Source: JAEINY01 sp942490535
GTDB lineage: Bacteria; Bacteroidota; Bacteroidia; Bacteroidales; Marinilabiliaceae
Assembly: GCA_942490535.1 (NCBI GenBank)
Contig: CALNXQ010000005.1
Span: 310,001-374,000, forward strand
DNA length: 64,000 nucleotides
Reading direction: 5' to 3'
Within the stretch, counting starts at the first letter, position 1, and each line of letters begins with the position of its first letter. Made by a program: the position numbers and the translations under genes. This document shows positions 1 through 7,952 of this stretch, piece after piece. The notes below the pieces were generated by a model that saw only the letters and a program-made list of their open reading frames with translations, was not told the origin of the DNA and ran no database searches.

Positions 1-62
1 ATCATGACCATCGTGCATGCAAATAGTATTCGTTTCCTCATCACCTGAATTAAAGCTTTCAT
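1..62 (-). CDS. Possible 5' end of an unknown gene, cut by the window edge
   Basis: An ATG at 62 on the minus strand opens a frame that stays open to the window edge (20 codons). The residues begin MKALIQVMRKRILFACTMVM, basic then hydrophobic, which could be a signal or membrane anchor. A TAACTTTG promoter-like element lies about 30 bases upstream. Too little is visible to name a product, and it could be a chance frame. Confidence 0.3.
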   Translation of the reverse strand, partial: MKALIQVMRKRILFACTMVM

Positions 63-92
63 GAAATAGCACGAACTTATTACTCCCACTTG

Positions 93-100
93 CAAAGTTA
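93..100 (-). promoter_or_regulatory. Candidate Bacteroidota -7 promoter element
   Basis: The minus strand reads TAACTTTG, which fits the Bacteroidota -7 consensus TAnnTTTG. It faces the partial frame at 1-62. No clear -33 TTG partner was found at the expected distance, so this is tentative. Confidence 0.3.
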
Positions 101-110
101 CTTATACTAA

Positions 111-141
111 ACATCGGATCTTTCGCCAAATGATCCGATGT
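111..141. terminator. Hairpin terminator behind the Moco operon
   Basis: Arms ACATCGGATC (111-120) and GATCCGATGT (132-141) pair perfectly over 10 bp with an 11-base loop. It lies 24 bases beyond the stop of the last Moco gene. The better T-rich tail (CTTTATTT) is on the plus strand, so it may act mainly as a stem end-point for the minus-strand operon. Confidence 0.55.
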
Positions 142-164
142 CTTTATTTATGTTTTTCAGCTAA

Positions 165-1094
165 TCAATGACTATCCACGCCAAACAACATACGAAAAGC
201 GTGCATCACCGTCTTGAAGATCTCATCGGTATATTCTTTCACGGCTTTGGGACTGCCGGGTAAGGCATAAATCAGCGTTTGAGAAGCCACTCCGGCGACA
301 CTCCGGCTCAGCAAAGCTCCGGGTTTCTCCGTGCCGTATTTCACCCGGATCAATTCCATGATCCCCGGCATCTCTTTGTCAATGATTTTACGCACCGCTT
401 CGGGCGTTACATCATTGGGCCCAATGCCTGTCCCACCGGTGGTGAACACCAAGTCGGTGCCGGTACTTACCGCACTAATAAGCGCCCCTTCCAACATGCG
501 GCTATCATCAGGCAGAATCACATTGTTAATCTCCACAGGATAGTTATTCGCCTGAAAAAAGTCATTAATCAACTTTGTCAACAAAGGTCCACTCTTATCT
601 TCGTACACCCCATTAAAAGCCCGGTCACTCATGGTGATTACCAGGCATCGGAACACTTTCGGCGAATAGGTAAAGGTTTGTCCGGCTTGCAGGGTCCCTG
701 GTTTTACCACGCGGGCAAAGATGCCCTCTTTGGGCATGACACAATTCCCCACTTCCTTGAAGATGTTACAATTATCACCGTGGCATTTTTTGCCGATCTG
801 GGTAATCTCCAGCTCCACTTGTTCGCTCACGAGCCTGTCAAAGGGACGCAACTTAAATAACTCCATACCCGTGGTAGTAATATTCTCGGCAAATTCACCA
901 TACTGAATGGACCGTCCGGCTTCCTCACTGAACTTCTCGATACTTTCTGTAGCCAGGAGGCTTACCTGGCGGTGCCAGGGCCCTGAATGAGCATCCCCCA
1001 CAACCCCATTTTCATTCAAGGTGATCTGTGCCTGATGGGTTTTAATGGTTCCTTTCTTCTGGGAGGTATTAACGGAGCGTATGTCTAGTTTCAT
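165..1094 (-). CDS. MOSC domain-MogA/MoaB fusion protein
   Basis: This 309-residue protein has two parts. Residues 1-140 are a MOSC domain, the fold that binds molybdenum cofactor or moves sulfur, with the KKCHGDNC cysteine region and a second Cys near 118. Residues about 147-309 are a MogA/MoaB-type molybdopterin adenylyltransferase, with SDR, the DKSGP loop and TTGGTGIGPNDVTPEA at 218-233. MogA activates molybdopterin with ATP before MoeA inserts molybdate. It is the last gene of a minus-strand run of mobB-like, moeA, moaA and moaC, which fits. The MOSC half might load sulfur or hand cofactor on; that role is inferred. Both domains look intact. Confidence 0.88.
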   Translation of the reverse strand: MKLDIRSVNTSQKKGTIKTHQAQITLNENGVVGDAHSGPWHRQVSLLATESIEKFSEEAGRSIQYGEFAENITTTGMELFKLRPFDRLVSEQVELEITQIGKKCHGDNCNIFKEVGNCVMPKEGIFARVVKPGTLQAGQTFTYSPKVFRCLVITMSDRAFNGVYEDKSGPLLTKLINDFFQANNYPVEINNVILPDDSRMLEGALISAVSTGTDLVFTTGGTGIGPNDVTPEAVRKIIDKEMPGIMELIRVKYGTEKPGALLSRSVAGVASQTLIYALPGSPKAVKEYTDEIFKTVMHAFRMLFGVDSH

Positions 1095-1226
1095 GGTCTT
1101 TTATTTTATGACTGGTACATGTGAATAGTGCGCTGAAGCTCCAGGTGGAAACCTGAAGTTGGGTACACTCTATTTTAGTATTGTTTCTGTATTAATGGGC
1201 TTAAGACTACCAGCTGAAGCCTTTAG

Positions 1227-1676
1227 TTACTGCTTGGTCTTTTCAATTAAGCGCACCGCTTCGATGTGCATTTCCTTATCAACGGCTTTACACATGTCGT
1301 AAATTGTTAACAAGGCGATGCTCACACCGGTTAAGGCTTCCATCTCCACACCTGTTTCGCCGTTGCATTTCACTTCAGAAGTCACGCGCACGCCATTCTC
1401 TTTTAACTGGCAATTGATGGACACCTTCGTTAGTAATAAGGTGTGACAAAGTGGGATGAGTTCGTGGGTACGCTTGGCGGCCTGAATGCCGGCTATTTCA
1501 GCCACTGTTAACACGTCTCCTTTCTTCATGTTGTTCTCTCTGATGAGATCAATGGTCCCCTCATGCAAGCGGATGAAGCCGGTGGCTTGTGCCATGCGTT
1601 GCTGACGTGGCTTGTCCCCCACATCTACCATGCGGGCTTTCCCTTCGTCGTCGATATGTGTTAATTTATCAGTCAT
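1227..1676 (-). CDS. moaC: Cyclic pyranopterin monophosphate synthase MoaC
   Basis: MoaC works with MoaA to turn GTP into cyclic pyranopterin monophosphate, the first stage of molybdenum cofactor synthesis. The 149-residue protein has the usual family length. It carries KKGDVLTVAEIAGIQAAK (51-68), HELIPLCHTL (71-80) and a GVEMEALTGVS segment followed by YDMCKAVDKEM (109-136). These contain the conserved active-site Lys, His, Glu and Asp residues. It sits about 200 bp downstream of moaA with no recognisable gene between, and 130 bp before the MOSC-MogA gene. Cytoplasmic. The assignment is firm. Confidence 0.95.
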   Translation of the reverse strand: MTDKLTHIDDEGKARMVDVGDKPRQQRMAQATGFIRLHEGTIDLIRENNMKKGDVLTVAEIAGIQAAKRTHELIPLCHTLLLTKVSINCQLKENGVRVTSEVKCNGETGVEMEALTGVSIALLTIYDMCKAVDKEMHIEAVRLIEKTKQ

Positions 1677-1878
1677 GGTTACTATCTATTGGGTATTATG
1701 CGTTGGATAATTCAGTTTCTCCGGAAGCTTTTCTTATCATCATTCTTTTCTTTAGAGAAATATATTGAAATAAATGGAGATATCACTCAGGCCACTCCAA
1801 TTAAATCTGCAATGTGAAATAATCATCCGCTGTGGACGCTCCGTTATTCCATTCCTCCGTATTTTCGTGGCACCCCTT

Positions 1879-2679
1879 CTAACCACCAATTTGATTAAAG
1901 CGGCCCGATTTATTCTTCGAACCGGATTTTGGTTTACTATTGACGGCTTTCGTCATGGCTTTTAGTCCTCCGAGCTCCCTCACCTGAAATCCCGTTTCAT
2001 TAAACAAGCAAGGTTTAAAGGAACCATCTGCAGTGAGACGAATGCGGTTACACGTAGTACAATTACCTCCTTCACCCCTCTCAATCTGGGAGAAGGTACC
2101 ATCTTCCAGATTCATCTGATGAATAAACCGTACGAACAACCCTTTGTCTTCACAAAATTTCTTCACAGTCAGGGCATCGGGCTCATCAGAAGAGTGACGC
2201 ACCACACAATTTATCTTTACCGGCGTCAATCCGGCAGCCAAAGCAGCATCAATGCCATCAAATACCTTTTGAATGTCACCACCACGTGTGATGTATTCAA
2301 ACTTTTGTGGATCCATGGTATCCAGGCTAATGTTCACCCGCTGCAAGCCGGCTTTCTTCAAATCCATGGCATAGCGCTCCAACAGAATCCCATTGGTCGT
2401 CATGGCCAGATCTTCGATTCCCGGCAAGGCTGCAATCATCTCCACCAACTTCACAATGTCTTTACGCACCAAGGGTTCTCCGCCCGTTAAACGGACTTTG
2501 GTAATCCCTTGCTCAATACCGGTTTCCACCAAGGTCCTGATTTCCTCAAAGGTGAGAATCGCGTCATGCGGCATCAGTTGCACCCCTTCTTCGGGCATGC
2601 AATACCGACAACGCAGATTACAACGGTCGGTCACGGAGATTCGAAGATAATTAATCTCTCTGTTATAAGGGTCTAACAT
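1879..2679 (-). CDS. moaA: GTP 3',8-cyclase MoaA, short form
   Basis: MoaA is the radical SAM enzyme that begins Moco synthesis from GTP. The N-terminal cluster is C20-x3-C24-x2-C27 and the SAM-binding TGGEP motif is at 65-69. The second cluster that holds GTP is C207, C210 and C224 (GGNCTTCNRIRL). The protein ends in Gly-Gly, as functional MoaA does, so the C-terminus is complete. It has only 266 residues, against roughly 330 in E. coli MoaA; the missing stretch lies mostly between residue 190 and the second cluster. The gene overlaps moeA by 17 bases, which suggests translational coupling. Confidence 0.92.
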   Translation of the reverse strand: MLDPYNREINYLRISVTDRCNLRCRYCMPEEGVQLMPHDAILTFEEIRTLVETGIEQGITKVRLTGGEPLVRKDIVKLVEMIAALPGIEDLAMTTNGILLERYAMDLKKAGLQRVNISLDTMDPQKFEYITRGGDIQKVFDGIDAALAAGLTPVKINCVVRHSSDEPDALTVKKFCEDKGLFVRFIHQMNLEDGTFSQIERGEGGNCTTCNRIRLTADGSFKPCLFNETGFQVRELGGLKAMTKAVNSKPKSGSKNKSGRFNQIGG

Positions 2680-3847
2680 ACACTTCCTGATGAGTTAATA
2701 ACTGATTGATTCCAATGGGGATCTCCAATAAGGCATCGGCGGCAGCTAAGCTATGCATGTGGGCCGATCCATGATAAGAGAGAAGTTCAACATTGCCCTC
2801 GCCATTTATTTTCACCGGCAACAACTCAAACCGGTCACTTCTTTTACGTAGGTAATCCACGGCCATTTGAGTATTGATCCTTAACGGCCGATAGACACTG
2901 CCCATTAAGCGGTTAATCAATAATCGCCCACACTCTTCAAACTGCACATAGGTCGACACAGGGTTACCCGGCAAGCCCAACACGTAGGTTTTATCTTTGG
3001 ATGCAAACAAAGTGTGTTTCCCAGGCTTAGCAGCCACTGTGGAAATATGAATATCGAACCCCAAGTCCTTCAAAATAGCCGGCACAAAATCGTAATCACC
3101 AACGGATACTCCTCCCGTGATCAGCACCACATCCTGTTCGTCAGTGGCCCGATGAATCAACTCTTTCAGTGCGTCAAAATCATCTCTGCCAATGCCGTAA
3201 TAGTGGCCGGACAGCCCCAGTTCGGTGAGACGCATCAGCAGTTGATGCCCGTTACTATTAAAAATCATGCCTGGCTGCCGGGCTGCCCCCGGCTCCAGCA
3301 ACTCACTGCCCGTTGAAATAATGCCAATGCCCGGTTGCCTATGAACCACGACTTCATTCACGCCGGCTCCGGCTAAAATAGCGATGTGATGCGATTGCAA
3401 GCTGGTTCCCTTTGGAAGTAGCAGATCACCCGGCCGAAGATCCTCCCCTTTCAGGCTAATATTGGTATTGGTAGTTTCTTTAATGAATAGAATGAATTGA
3501 CCGGGCTGCTCTTCCACATGCTCAATCATGATAACTGTGTCGGCACCTTCCGGCACTGGAGCCCCCGTCATGATGCGGGCACATTCGCCCGCTTGAATGG
3601 TTTTGGTTGAAAAGGTACCCGCCGGAATGTGATCAATCACTTTTAGTGGACCGGGTAAATCCGCTTTTCGACAGGCGAACCCATCCATGGCCGACCGGTT
3701 AAAAGGCGGCATAAACACATTGGACAACACCTCTTGGGCCAGTACGTGAAAGAGTGCGTCATCAAACCGTTTGCCCACCACACCGATTGGTTGTGTGATG
3801 GCTTCAATCAATTGCTTCGCTGCTTCAATGGTCATCATCTGTTCCAA
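2663..3847 (-). CDS. moeA: Molybdopterin molybdenumtransferase MoeA
   Basis: MoeA inserts molybdate into adenylated molybdopterin made by MogA. The 394 residues match the family length. Visible motifs are NRSAMDGFA near 54-62, RIMTGAPVPEGADTVI, GVSVGDYDFV, AAKPGKHT and GLPGNPVSTY. It overlaps moaA at its 3' end and the mobB-like gene at its 5' end (13 bases), so these three are very probably co-translated. Its substrate supplier, the MogA domain, is encoded at the end of the same block. Confidence 0.95.
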   Translation of the reverse strand: MEQMMTIEAAKQLIEAITQPIGVVGKRFDDALFHVLAQEVLSNVFMPPFNRSAMDGFACRKADLPGPLKVIDHIPAGTFSTKTIQAGECARIMTGAPVPEGADTVIMIEHVEEQPGQFILFIKETTNTNISLKGEDLRPGDLLLPKGTSLQSHHIAILAGAGVNEVVVHRQPGIGIISTGSELLEPGAARQPGMIFNSNGHQLLMRLTELGLSGHYYGIGRDDFDALKELIHRATDEQDVVLITGGVSVGDYDFVPAILKDLGFDIHISTVAAKPGKHTLFASKDKTYVLGLPGNPVSTYVQFEECGRLLINRLMGSVYRPLRINTQMAVDYLRKRSDRFELLPVKINGEGNVELLSYHGSAHMHSLAAADALLEIPIGINQLLTHQEVYVRPL

Positions 3848-4380
3848 CTATTTTGACTCCACCGGATAGAGGGTGGATTAATGAGTGTTTGATTTTTTGA
3901 TTCCACCAGGGTATAATTAAAATCCCAGCGACATTGTTTACCGGTCATGCCATCACTGACGAAAAACGCACAGCCCGGCTGGATATATTGCCCGAATGCA
4001 GCCGATTCACACACCACCAATTGATCATCCGGAAGCACATTACGCAGCCACCGGATCACTTCCTTCAGGTAGTAATCATCCCTTACCTGGGCATAAACCA
4101 CCTGGGTGGCGCCCGCCTTCAATAAGCGACCACTGTCCTTGGACGAGTTGCTGTTTTGCTCCTCGCCAATGATCCAATTGACCCCATCACCGGCTTTCAC
4201 CGCCACATCGTCATTCAACACATGCATGTGAGAGGAAATTTTTAAGCCCATCACACGATTCGATTGGGATAATTCACGAATGAATTGCTCCGCCAGGAAA
4301 GTCTTCCCCACGTTACGTCCACTACCGGCAATCAACACCAGGCGTGGACAATGCATTTTAATGTTAGAATCAATCACCAT
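3835..4380 (-). CDS. MobB-like P-loop NTPase of Moco biosynthesis
   Basis: The protein has 181 residues with a Walker A loop GSGRNVGKT at 19-27 and a KDSGRLLKAGATQ segment resembling the MobB family. MobB proteins bind GTP and help attach the guanine nucleotide to molybdopterin together with MobA, whose gene is at 10438. This is the first gene after the riboswitch and terminator. Its first ATG falls immediately after the terminator T-run, so Met9 (codon at 4356) is a possible alternative start that would free the leader. The family call rests on the P-loop, the KDS segment and the context. It could also be a related NTPase of unknown role. Confidence 0.7.
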   Translation of the reverse strand: MVIDSNIKMHCPRLVLIAGSGRNVGKTFLAEQFIRELSQSNRVMGLKISSHMHVLNDDVAVKAGDGVNWIIGEEQNSNSSKDSGRLLKAGATQVVYAQVRDDYYLKEVIRWLRNVLPDDQLVVCESAAFGQYIQPGCAFFVSDGMTGKQCRWDFNYTLVESKNQTLINPPSIRWSQNSWNR

Positions 4381-4418
4381 ACAAAAAGCCTGATCTCCAG
4401 GAATACAGAGATCAGGCC
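4381..4418 (-). terminator. Intrinsic terminator (expression platform of the Moco riboswitch)
   Basis: Read on the minus strand, GCCTGATCTC (arm 4408-4417) and GAGATCAGGC (arm 4388-4397) form a perfect 10-bp stem with a 10-base loop, followed by CTTTTTGT. It stands between the aptamer and the mobB-like start codon. Termination here would switch off the Moco genes; the loop contains no alternative gene. It may also trap the ribosome binding region, because the ATG follows directly. Confidence 0.8.
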
Positions 4419-4448
4419 TATCTTATTACAGATAAATGCAAAACTAAT

Positions 4449-4558
4449 CTCTCCTTTCCAAATTGAGGTGTTACCCTCACGGGAGGCACATCTGTTTCCG
4501 GATGTACCCATCGGCCCTGCAATCCTGGCACTTGCTTTAGATTGGTAGGCTCGGAGAA
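4449..4558 (-). promoter_or_regulatory. Molybdenum cofactor (Moco) riboswitch aptamer
   Basis: The minus-strand transcript starts TTCTCCGAGCC and closes with GGAAAGGAGA, giving the outer helix. Inside are a CAATC/GATTG helix, the CCGATGGG segment, and a stem GGGTACATC/GATGTGCCTCCC capped by a GGAAAC-containing loop. A small GAGG/CCTC helix follows. These match the conserved core of the Moco RNA motif as I know it. It lies 40 bases after the rhodanese stop and just before a terminator and the Moco synthesis genes, the usual targets. High cofactor would be expected to favour termination; that direction is inferred. Confidence 0.8.
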
Positions 4559-4598
4559 CTATTTAATACAACTACTAACTTAATCGTTTCTTACTGAT

Positions 4599-5219
4599 TT
4601 AGCAACCACCGGCTACCCTTTTCTTTTTAGGCCGCTTGGTGATGACTGGCTTGTCGGCTTCGGGCGCATTCTCAGTCGCTGCCTCATTGGTGCTTCCGCC
4701 CAATGCCGCTCCGGCACCAATGCGGAAGTCGTATTTGGCGAACTCATCATCCGGACTCGTGGAAGCAGGCTTTTGAGGATTCATGATGGTCTCTGCCCAA
4801 AAGTTCAAACCGCCCTGCAACACGTAATTGTTGATATATCCCAATTGCCGGCTGATCATCCAGGCCTCATTGGCCGTGGTGGACCCATTGGAATAAAATA
4901 CATTCATCTTCACATCCTGATTCAGAATATCCTCATTCTCCACCGACAATAAATCAGCAATGGGAATATTGATCGCCCCGGGCAAATGAAACTTATCAAA
5001 GGCATCTTTATCCCGCACATCAATTAATTGCAAAGAAGGGTCTTTCTGAACCACCATATCCGCCACCTCATCGGGGTGCATGAATTGGATGCCTTCTTTG
5101 ACTTCCTCCAACAGTTGAACTGCAGATAACTTATATGGTCGAGTCGTGTTCTCGGGCACTGCTGCAATGATAATTCCCAGGGGAATAATGGCCATTGCTA
5201 TTTTCAATCTCATATTCAT
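4599..5219 (-). CDS. Exported rhodanese-fold protein lacking the catalytic cysteine
   Basis: The 206-residue protein opens with a basic then hydrophobic stretch (residues 3-20), a likely signal peptide or anchor. It continues as a single rhodanese domain at about 45-145 (LQLIDVRDKDAFDKFHLPGAINIP). The active-site loop reads YSNGSTTA at 109-116, with Ser110 where sulfurtransferases have Cys, so persulfide chemistry at this site is unlikely. The tail is low in order, contains KRPKKKR and ends in GGC with a terminal Cys. It follows two YeeE/YedE genes and a PsrABC-like operon, suggesting sulfane-sulfur binding or delivery outside the cytoplasm (inference). Confidence 0.8.
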   Translation of the reverse strand: MNMRLKIAMAIIPLGIIIAAVPENTTRPYKLSAVQLLEEVKEGIQFMHPDEVADMVVQKDPSLQLIDVRDKDAFDKFHLPGAINIPIADLLSVENEDILNQDVKMNVFYSNGSTTANEAWMISRQLGYINNYVLQGGLNFWAETIMNPQKPASTSPDDEFAKYDFRIGAGAALGGSTNEAATENAPEADKPVITKRPKKKRVAGGC

Positions 5220-5296
5220 AACACACGCTTTAAAAATTCAACTTTCACTTTCACCAATTGATTTTTCCTTTCCACTTTTCCCTTTCTCCACAGGCC

Positions 5297-5887
5297 TTAA
5301 TACTCTTCACGGGGAAACTTGCGTTCCGCCCATTCACCCACAAAGAACATTCCAAAGGCCGCTAAAATCAACACTAAACCAAATACACCACGCGACATAC
5401 CCAACAGTTCATTAATGGTGGGTGTACCCATGTTCCCGGCATAAAACAACTCCTCGACCATCGGAAATCCTTCAGTGAATAGCAACACGCCAATGATCAA
5501 ACCACCAATGAATGACAATGCATCCAATTTACCGATGGACACGGCACAAAATGCGGTTCCCGGACAAAAACCACCCAGGATAAACCCGCCTCCCATCACA
5601 GCACCCCCAACAATGGCGGACCACAAGAACGTTGGATTAATGTAAATAAGGCTCAAATCGATCCATCCAAACAAACTGAAGAACAACAAACCGAGCATGG
5701 CCACCACAGCAGCCGTAAAGAATACTTTTAATACCGTTGTGTCATAGCCGTAGAACATGCCGGCCAGCTTACGCGACGATGAAAAGCCACTACGCTCCAG
5801 CACAAAACCAAATCCAATACCCACAATGAAGGCCAACAACAAATTGGTATTTTGTGAAATTATATCATATACTACTAAAGGTCCCAT
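5297..5887 (-). CDS. YeeE/YedE family sulfur transport protein, second half
   Basis: This integral membrane protein of about 196 residues belongs to the YeeE/YedE (DUF395) family; members such as TsuA import thiosulfate. The motifs GFVLERSGFSSSRKLAGM and GGFCPGTAFCAVSIG carry the small-residue and Cys signatures of the family. I chose the ATG at 5887 (MGPLVVYDI). The longer frame from 5950 would overlap the upstream gene by 50 bases and add a non-hydrophobic 21-residue extension. It pairs with the next gene; together they equal one full-length transporter. Gap to the upstream gene is 13 bases. Confidence 0.85.
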   Translation of the reverse strand: MGPLVVYDIISQNTNLLLAFIVGIGFGFVLERSGFSSSRKLAGMFYGYDTTVLKVFFTAAVVAMLGLLFFSLFGWIDLSLIYINPTFLWSAIVGGAVMGGGFILGGFCPGTAFCAVSIGKLDALSFIGGLIIGVLLFTEGFPMVEELFYAGNMGTPTINELLGMSRGVFGLVLILAAFGMFFVGEWAERKFPREEY

Positions 5888-5900
5888 ATCATCTGCTTTA

Positions 5901-6428
5901 CTAAATCCATAATTTTCGTGCGAAATAAGCCAGCGCGAAGGCTGTTCCAAAAATAAATGCCATCGTTATAAAACCACCCAATGACAATACGGCCATTCCA
6001 CTCAAGGCCGATCCACTGGTACATCCACGTCCCAGCTGTGAACCAAAGCCAAATAAAACACCACCAATGGCTGCGAAAATCAAACGCGTCCGACTCGTGA
6101 TCTTTGGACTGTGCTCTACTTTAAACTTCAATCGGCCCGCCATGGCACCGGAAATGAATCCACCTACCAATACGCCCATCATCTCCCAAACTAACCAATC
6201 TTTCAACGGACCTCCCTTGTGGGACTCTTTGTAATTTTGATAAAATGGTGTGGTGGCCACATGCGTCGGTGCAACAGTCTCCACCGATGCCACTACCACG
6301 CTCTTCACGGCTCCACTGGCTCCCAAACCTCGTCCGGAGACGAAAAAGGCCAGCAACAGTACCAATCCCAACAGTACGCCTCCCAGGTAGGGATTCATGT
6401 ACTTTTTACTACGGTCTTCACTCTTCAT
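5901..6428 (-). CDS. YeeE/YedE family sulfur transport protein, first half
   Basis: The 175-residue membrane protein has about four hydrophobic helices. The family motif GSQLGRGCTSGSALSGMAVLS lies at about 124-144, with the Cys that in this family relays thiosulfate or sulfur through the pore. It is encoded 13 bases after the NrfD/PsrC-like gene and just before the second YeeE half, so the two probably assemble as one transporter. Placement behind a polysulfide/thiosulfate reductase suggests delivery or removal of sulfur substrate, which is inference from context. Confidence 0.85.
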   Translation of the reverse strand: MKSEDRSKKYMNPYLGGVLLGLVLLLAFFVSGRGLGASGAVKSVVVASVETVAPTHVATTPFYQNYKESHKGGPLKDWLVWEMMGVLVGGFISGAMAGRLKFKVEHSPKITSRTRLIFAAIGGVLFGFGSQLGRGCTSGSALSGMAVLSLGGFITMAFIFGTAFALAYFARKLWI

Positions 6429-6441
6429 ATCTTGTGTGTTT

Positions 6442-7383
6442 TTAATATAACCAACGGCTCATTTGGCCGGCATAGGCAATGATAAAGCGGAATGCAAAAC
6501 CACCTACCAGCACTAAAACAGGAGCCACCATGTATGGAATTTTCTTATTTCTCAATTCTAATATTTCCAATGTCGCCGGAATCATCAGACCAAAGCCCAC
6601 AACCAACACCCAGAAAGGTGCAGTGAACGCGCCTCCTAAAAACATGTTGGCAGCATCAATCTGCACTTGCGTGCTGGCGCGGAAGCCCATGAACATGTGA
6701 ACAATCAAAAAGAGCTCAATGGCAATGAGTAACAAATCAATTTTGGCAAACACATGCCGCTCTTCCTTTGATTTGGACAACACAATCACGGCCGCGGCCC
6801 CTGTCGATAATCCGGACGTGAGGAACAATGGTCCCAATATAGAGGTGTTCCATAAAGGTCGTGCATTGAATGCAGACAATAAGATACCGGTATAGATCCC
6901 CAGAATAACAGCCAGGATAACCATCGCCCAAGCCATTGGGGTTTTATAGGCTTTAATGACGTCCAAGGCTTCGTCGATGAACTTAAACTTCCAATCCCAT
7001 TTCGGAAAGAGCGACTTAATGTTCAGCGCGGCCCAAACCATGGATAATGGTGTTACTAACATGAGTGTCCAGGCTCCCCAACTCATGGGTGACTCCAACT
7101 TAATGGCTGTATACAGCCGCCAGAAGTAAAGCTTATGCTTCAGATCAAGAAATAGAAACACTAAACCTAACACCAACATGACCGGCACAAATATCGGTGC
7201 CAACTTAGTTGCTGTGGGATACAAGTCTTCCTTTCCCTTAATCGTAAAATAGCCTGCAAAAAACATGATACCAGCCGCCAGACCTCCCAAAAAGAGATAG
7301 GCCGGGATATGCCATTCCCAGATATGTAATTGCGGATCAATCATGGGATTCATGCGTCCGCTGACAATTAATTCTTCTCTCAT
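6442..7383 (-). CDS. NrfD/PsrC-family quinone-linked membrane subunit
   Basis: The 313-residue integral membrane protein has eight to nine predicted helices. The N-terminal segment WEWHIPAYLFLGGLAAGIMF is typical of NrfD/PsrC proteins, which exchange electrons between menaquinone and a periplasmic iron-sulfur subunit. It is encoded directly after the four-cluster ferredoxin subunit (22-base gap) and the molybdopterin catalytic subunit, the standard PsrABC order. It would anchor the complex and oxidise menaquinol. It could equally serve thiosulfate, tetrathionate or another oxyanion reductase; substrate cannot be read from this subunit. Confidence 0.9.
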   Translation of the reverse strand: MREELIVSGRMNPMIDPQLHIWEWHIPAYLFLGGLAAGIMFFAGYFTIKGKEDLYPTATKLAPIFVPVMLVLGLVFLFLDLKHKLYFWRLYTAIKLESPMSWGAWTLMLVTPLSMVWAALNIKSLFPKWDWKFKFIDEALDVIKAYKTPMAWAMVILAVILGIYTGILLSAFNARPLWNTSILGPLFLTSGLSTGAAAVIVLSKSKEERHVFAKIDLLLIAIELFLIVHMFMGFRASTQVQIDAANMFLGGAFTAPFWVLVVGFGLMIPATLEILELRNKKIPYMVAPVLVLVGGFAFRFIIAYAGQMSRWLY

Positions 7384-7405
7384 CTTGCTTATCGCTTTGA
7401 AGGGT

Positions 7406-7939
7406 TTATATCAAAAAGTACAATTGCGGTTTCGTCCCGGCTTCAGGTATCAGCGTTTTATACTTCCGCTTTTTCACCACTTGACTCACATCCGAATTGG
7501 GATCGTCCAGGTCACCAAAGTACATGCACTTGGTTGGACAAACGGCCACACAAGCGGGATCCTGTCCCTGCTTCACCCGGTGATCGCAAAACGTACATTT
7601 ATCCACATACCCTTCGGGGTGTCCGTAACGGGCATCGTAAGGGCAGGACGCCACACAGGCACCACATCCGATGCATTTATGCTTGTCTACTTTCACAATA
7701 CCTCCGTCACTGTAATGACTGGCACCGGTGGGACAACAGCGCACACAAGGTGAATTATCACAGTGGTTACAGCGTTCCGACCGAAACTCCAATTCGAGCT
7801 GCGGATAGGTCCCATCGGTCACTTCCACCACCCAATCGCGGCAGTACCCGATGGGCACATTATTTTCGGTTTGGCAAGCCACCACGCAGTCGCTACACCC
7901 CACACATTTTTTTGTATCTACGGCCATTGCGTATCTCAT
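7406..7939 (-). CDS. PsrB-like ferredoxin subunit with four [4Fe-4S] motifs
   Basis: The 177-residue protein carries four cysteine groups: CVGCSDCVVAC, CNHCDNSPCVRCC, CIGCGACVASC and CTFC followed by CVAVC. This is the DMSO/polysulfide reductase electron-transfer subunit pattern. It would wire the molybdopterin subunit to the NrfD-like membrane subunit. It lacks its own signal peptide, as expected for subunits co-exported with a Tat-bearing partner. Start is ATG 7939 or ATG 7927 (MAVDTKKCVGC); both precede the first cluster. It begins 13 bases after the catalytic gene stop. Confidence 0.92.
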   Translation of the reverse strand: MRYAMAVDTKKCVGCSDCVVACQTENNVPIGYCRDWVVEVTDGTYPQLELEFRSERCNHCDNSPCVRCCPTGASHYSDGGIVKVDKHKCIGCGACVASCPYDARYGHPEGYVDKCTFCDHRVKQGQDPACVAVCPTKCMYFGDLDDPNSDVSQVVKKRKYKTLIPEAGTKPQLYFLI

Positions 7940-7952
7940 AGCTCACTCTCCT

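Noticed and set aside
279..860. 193-codon frame on the plus strand
   Set aside because: It lies antisense to the MOSC-MogA gene, has no family features and mirrors its codon pattern.
1774..1965. 63-codon frame on the plus strand behind moaC
   Set aside because: It overlaps the moaA 3' end in antisense and shows no motif.
7534..7941. 135-codon plus-strand frame
   Set aside because: Antisense shadow of the four-cluster ferredoxin gene; its His/Arg-rich text comes from reversed Cys codons.
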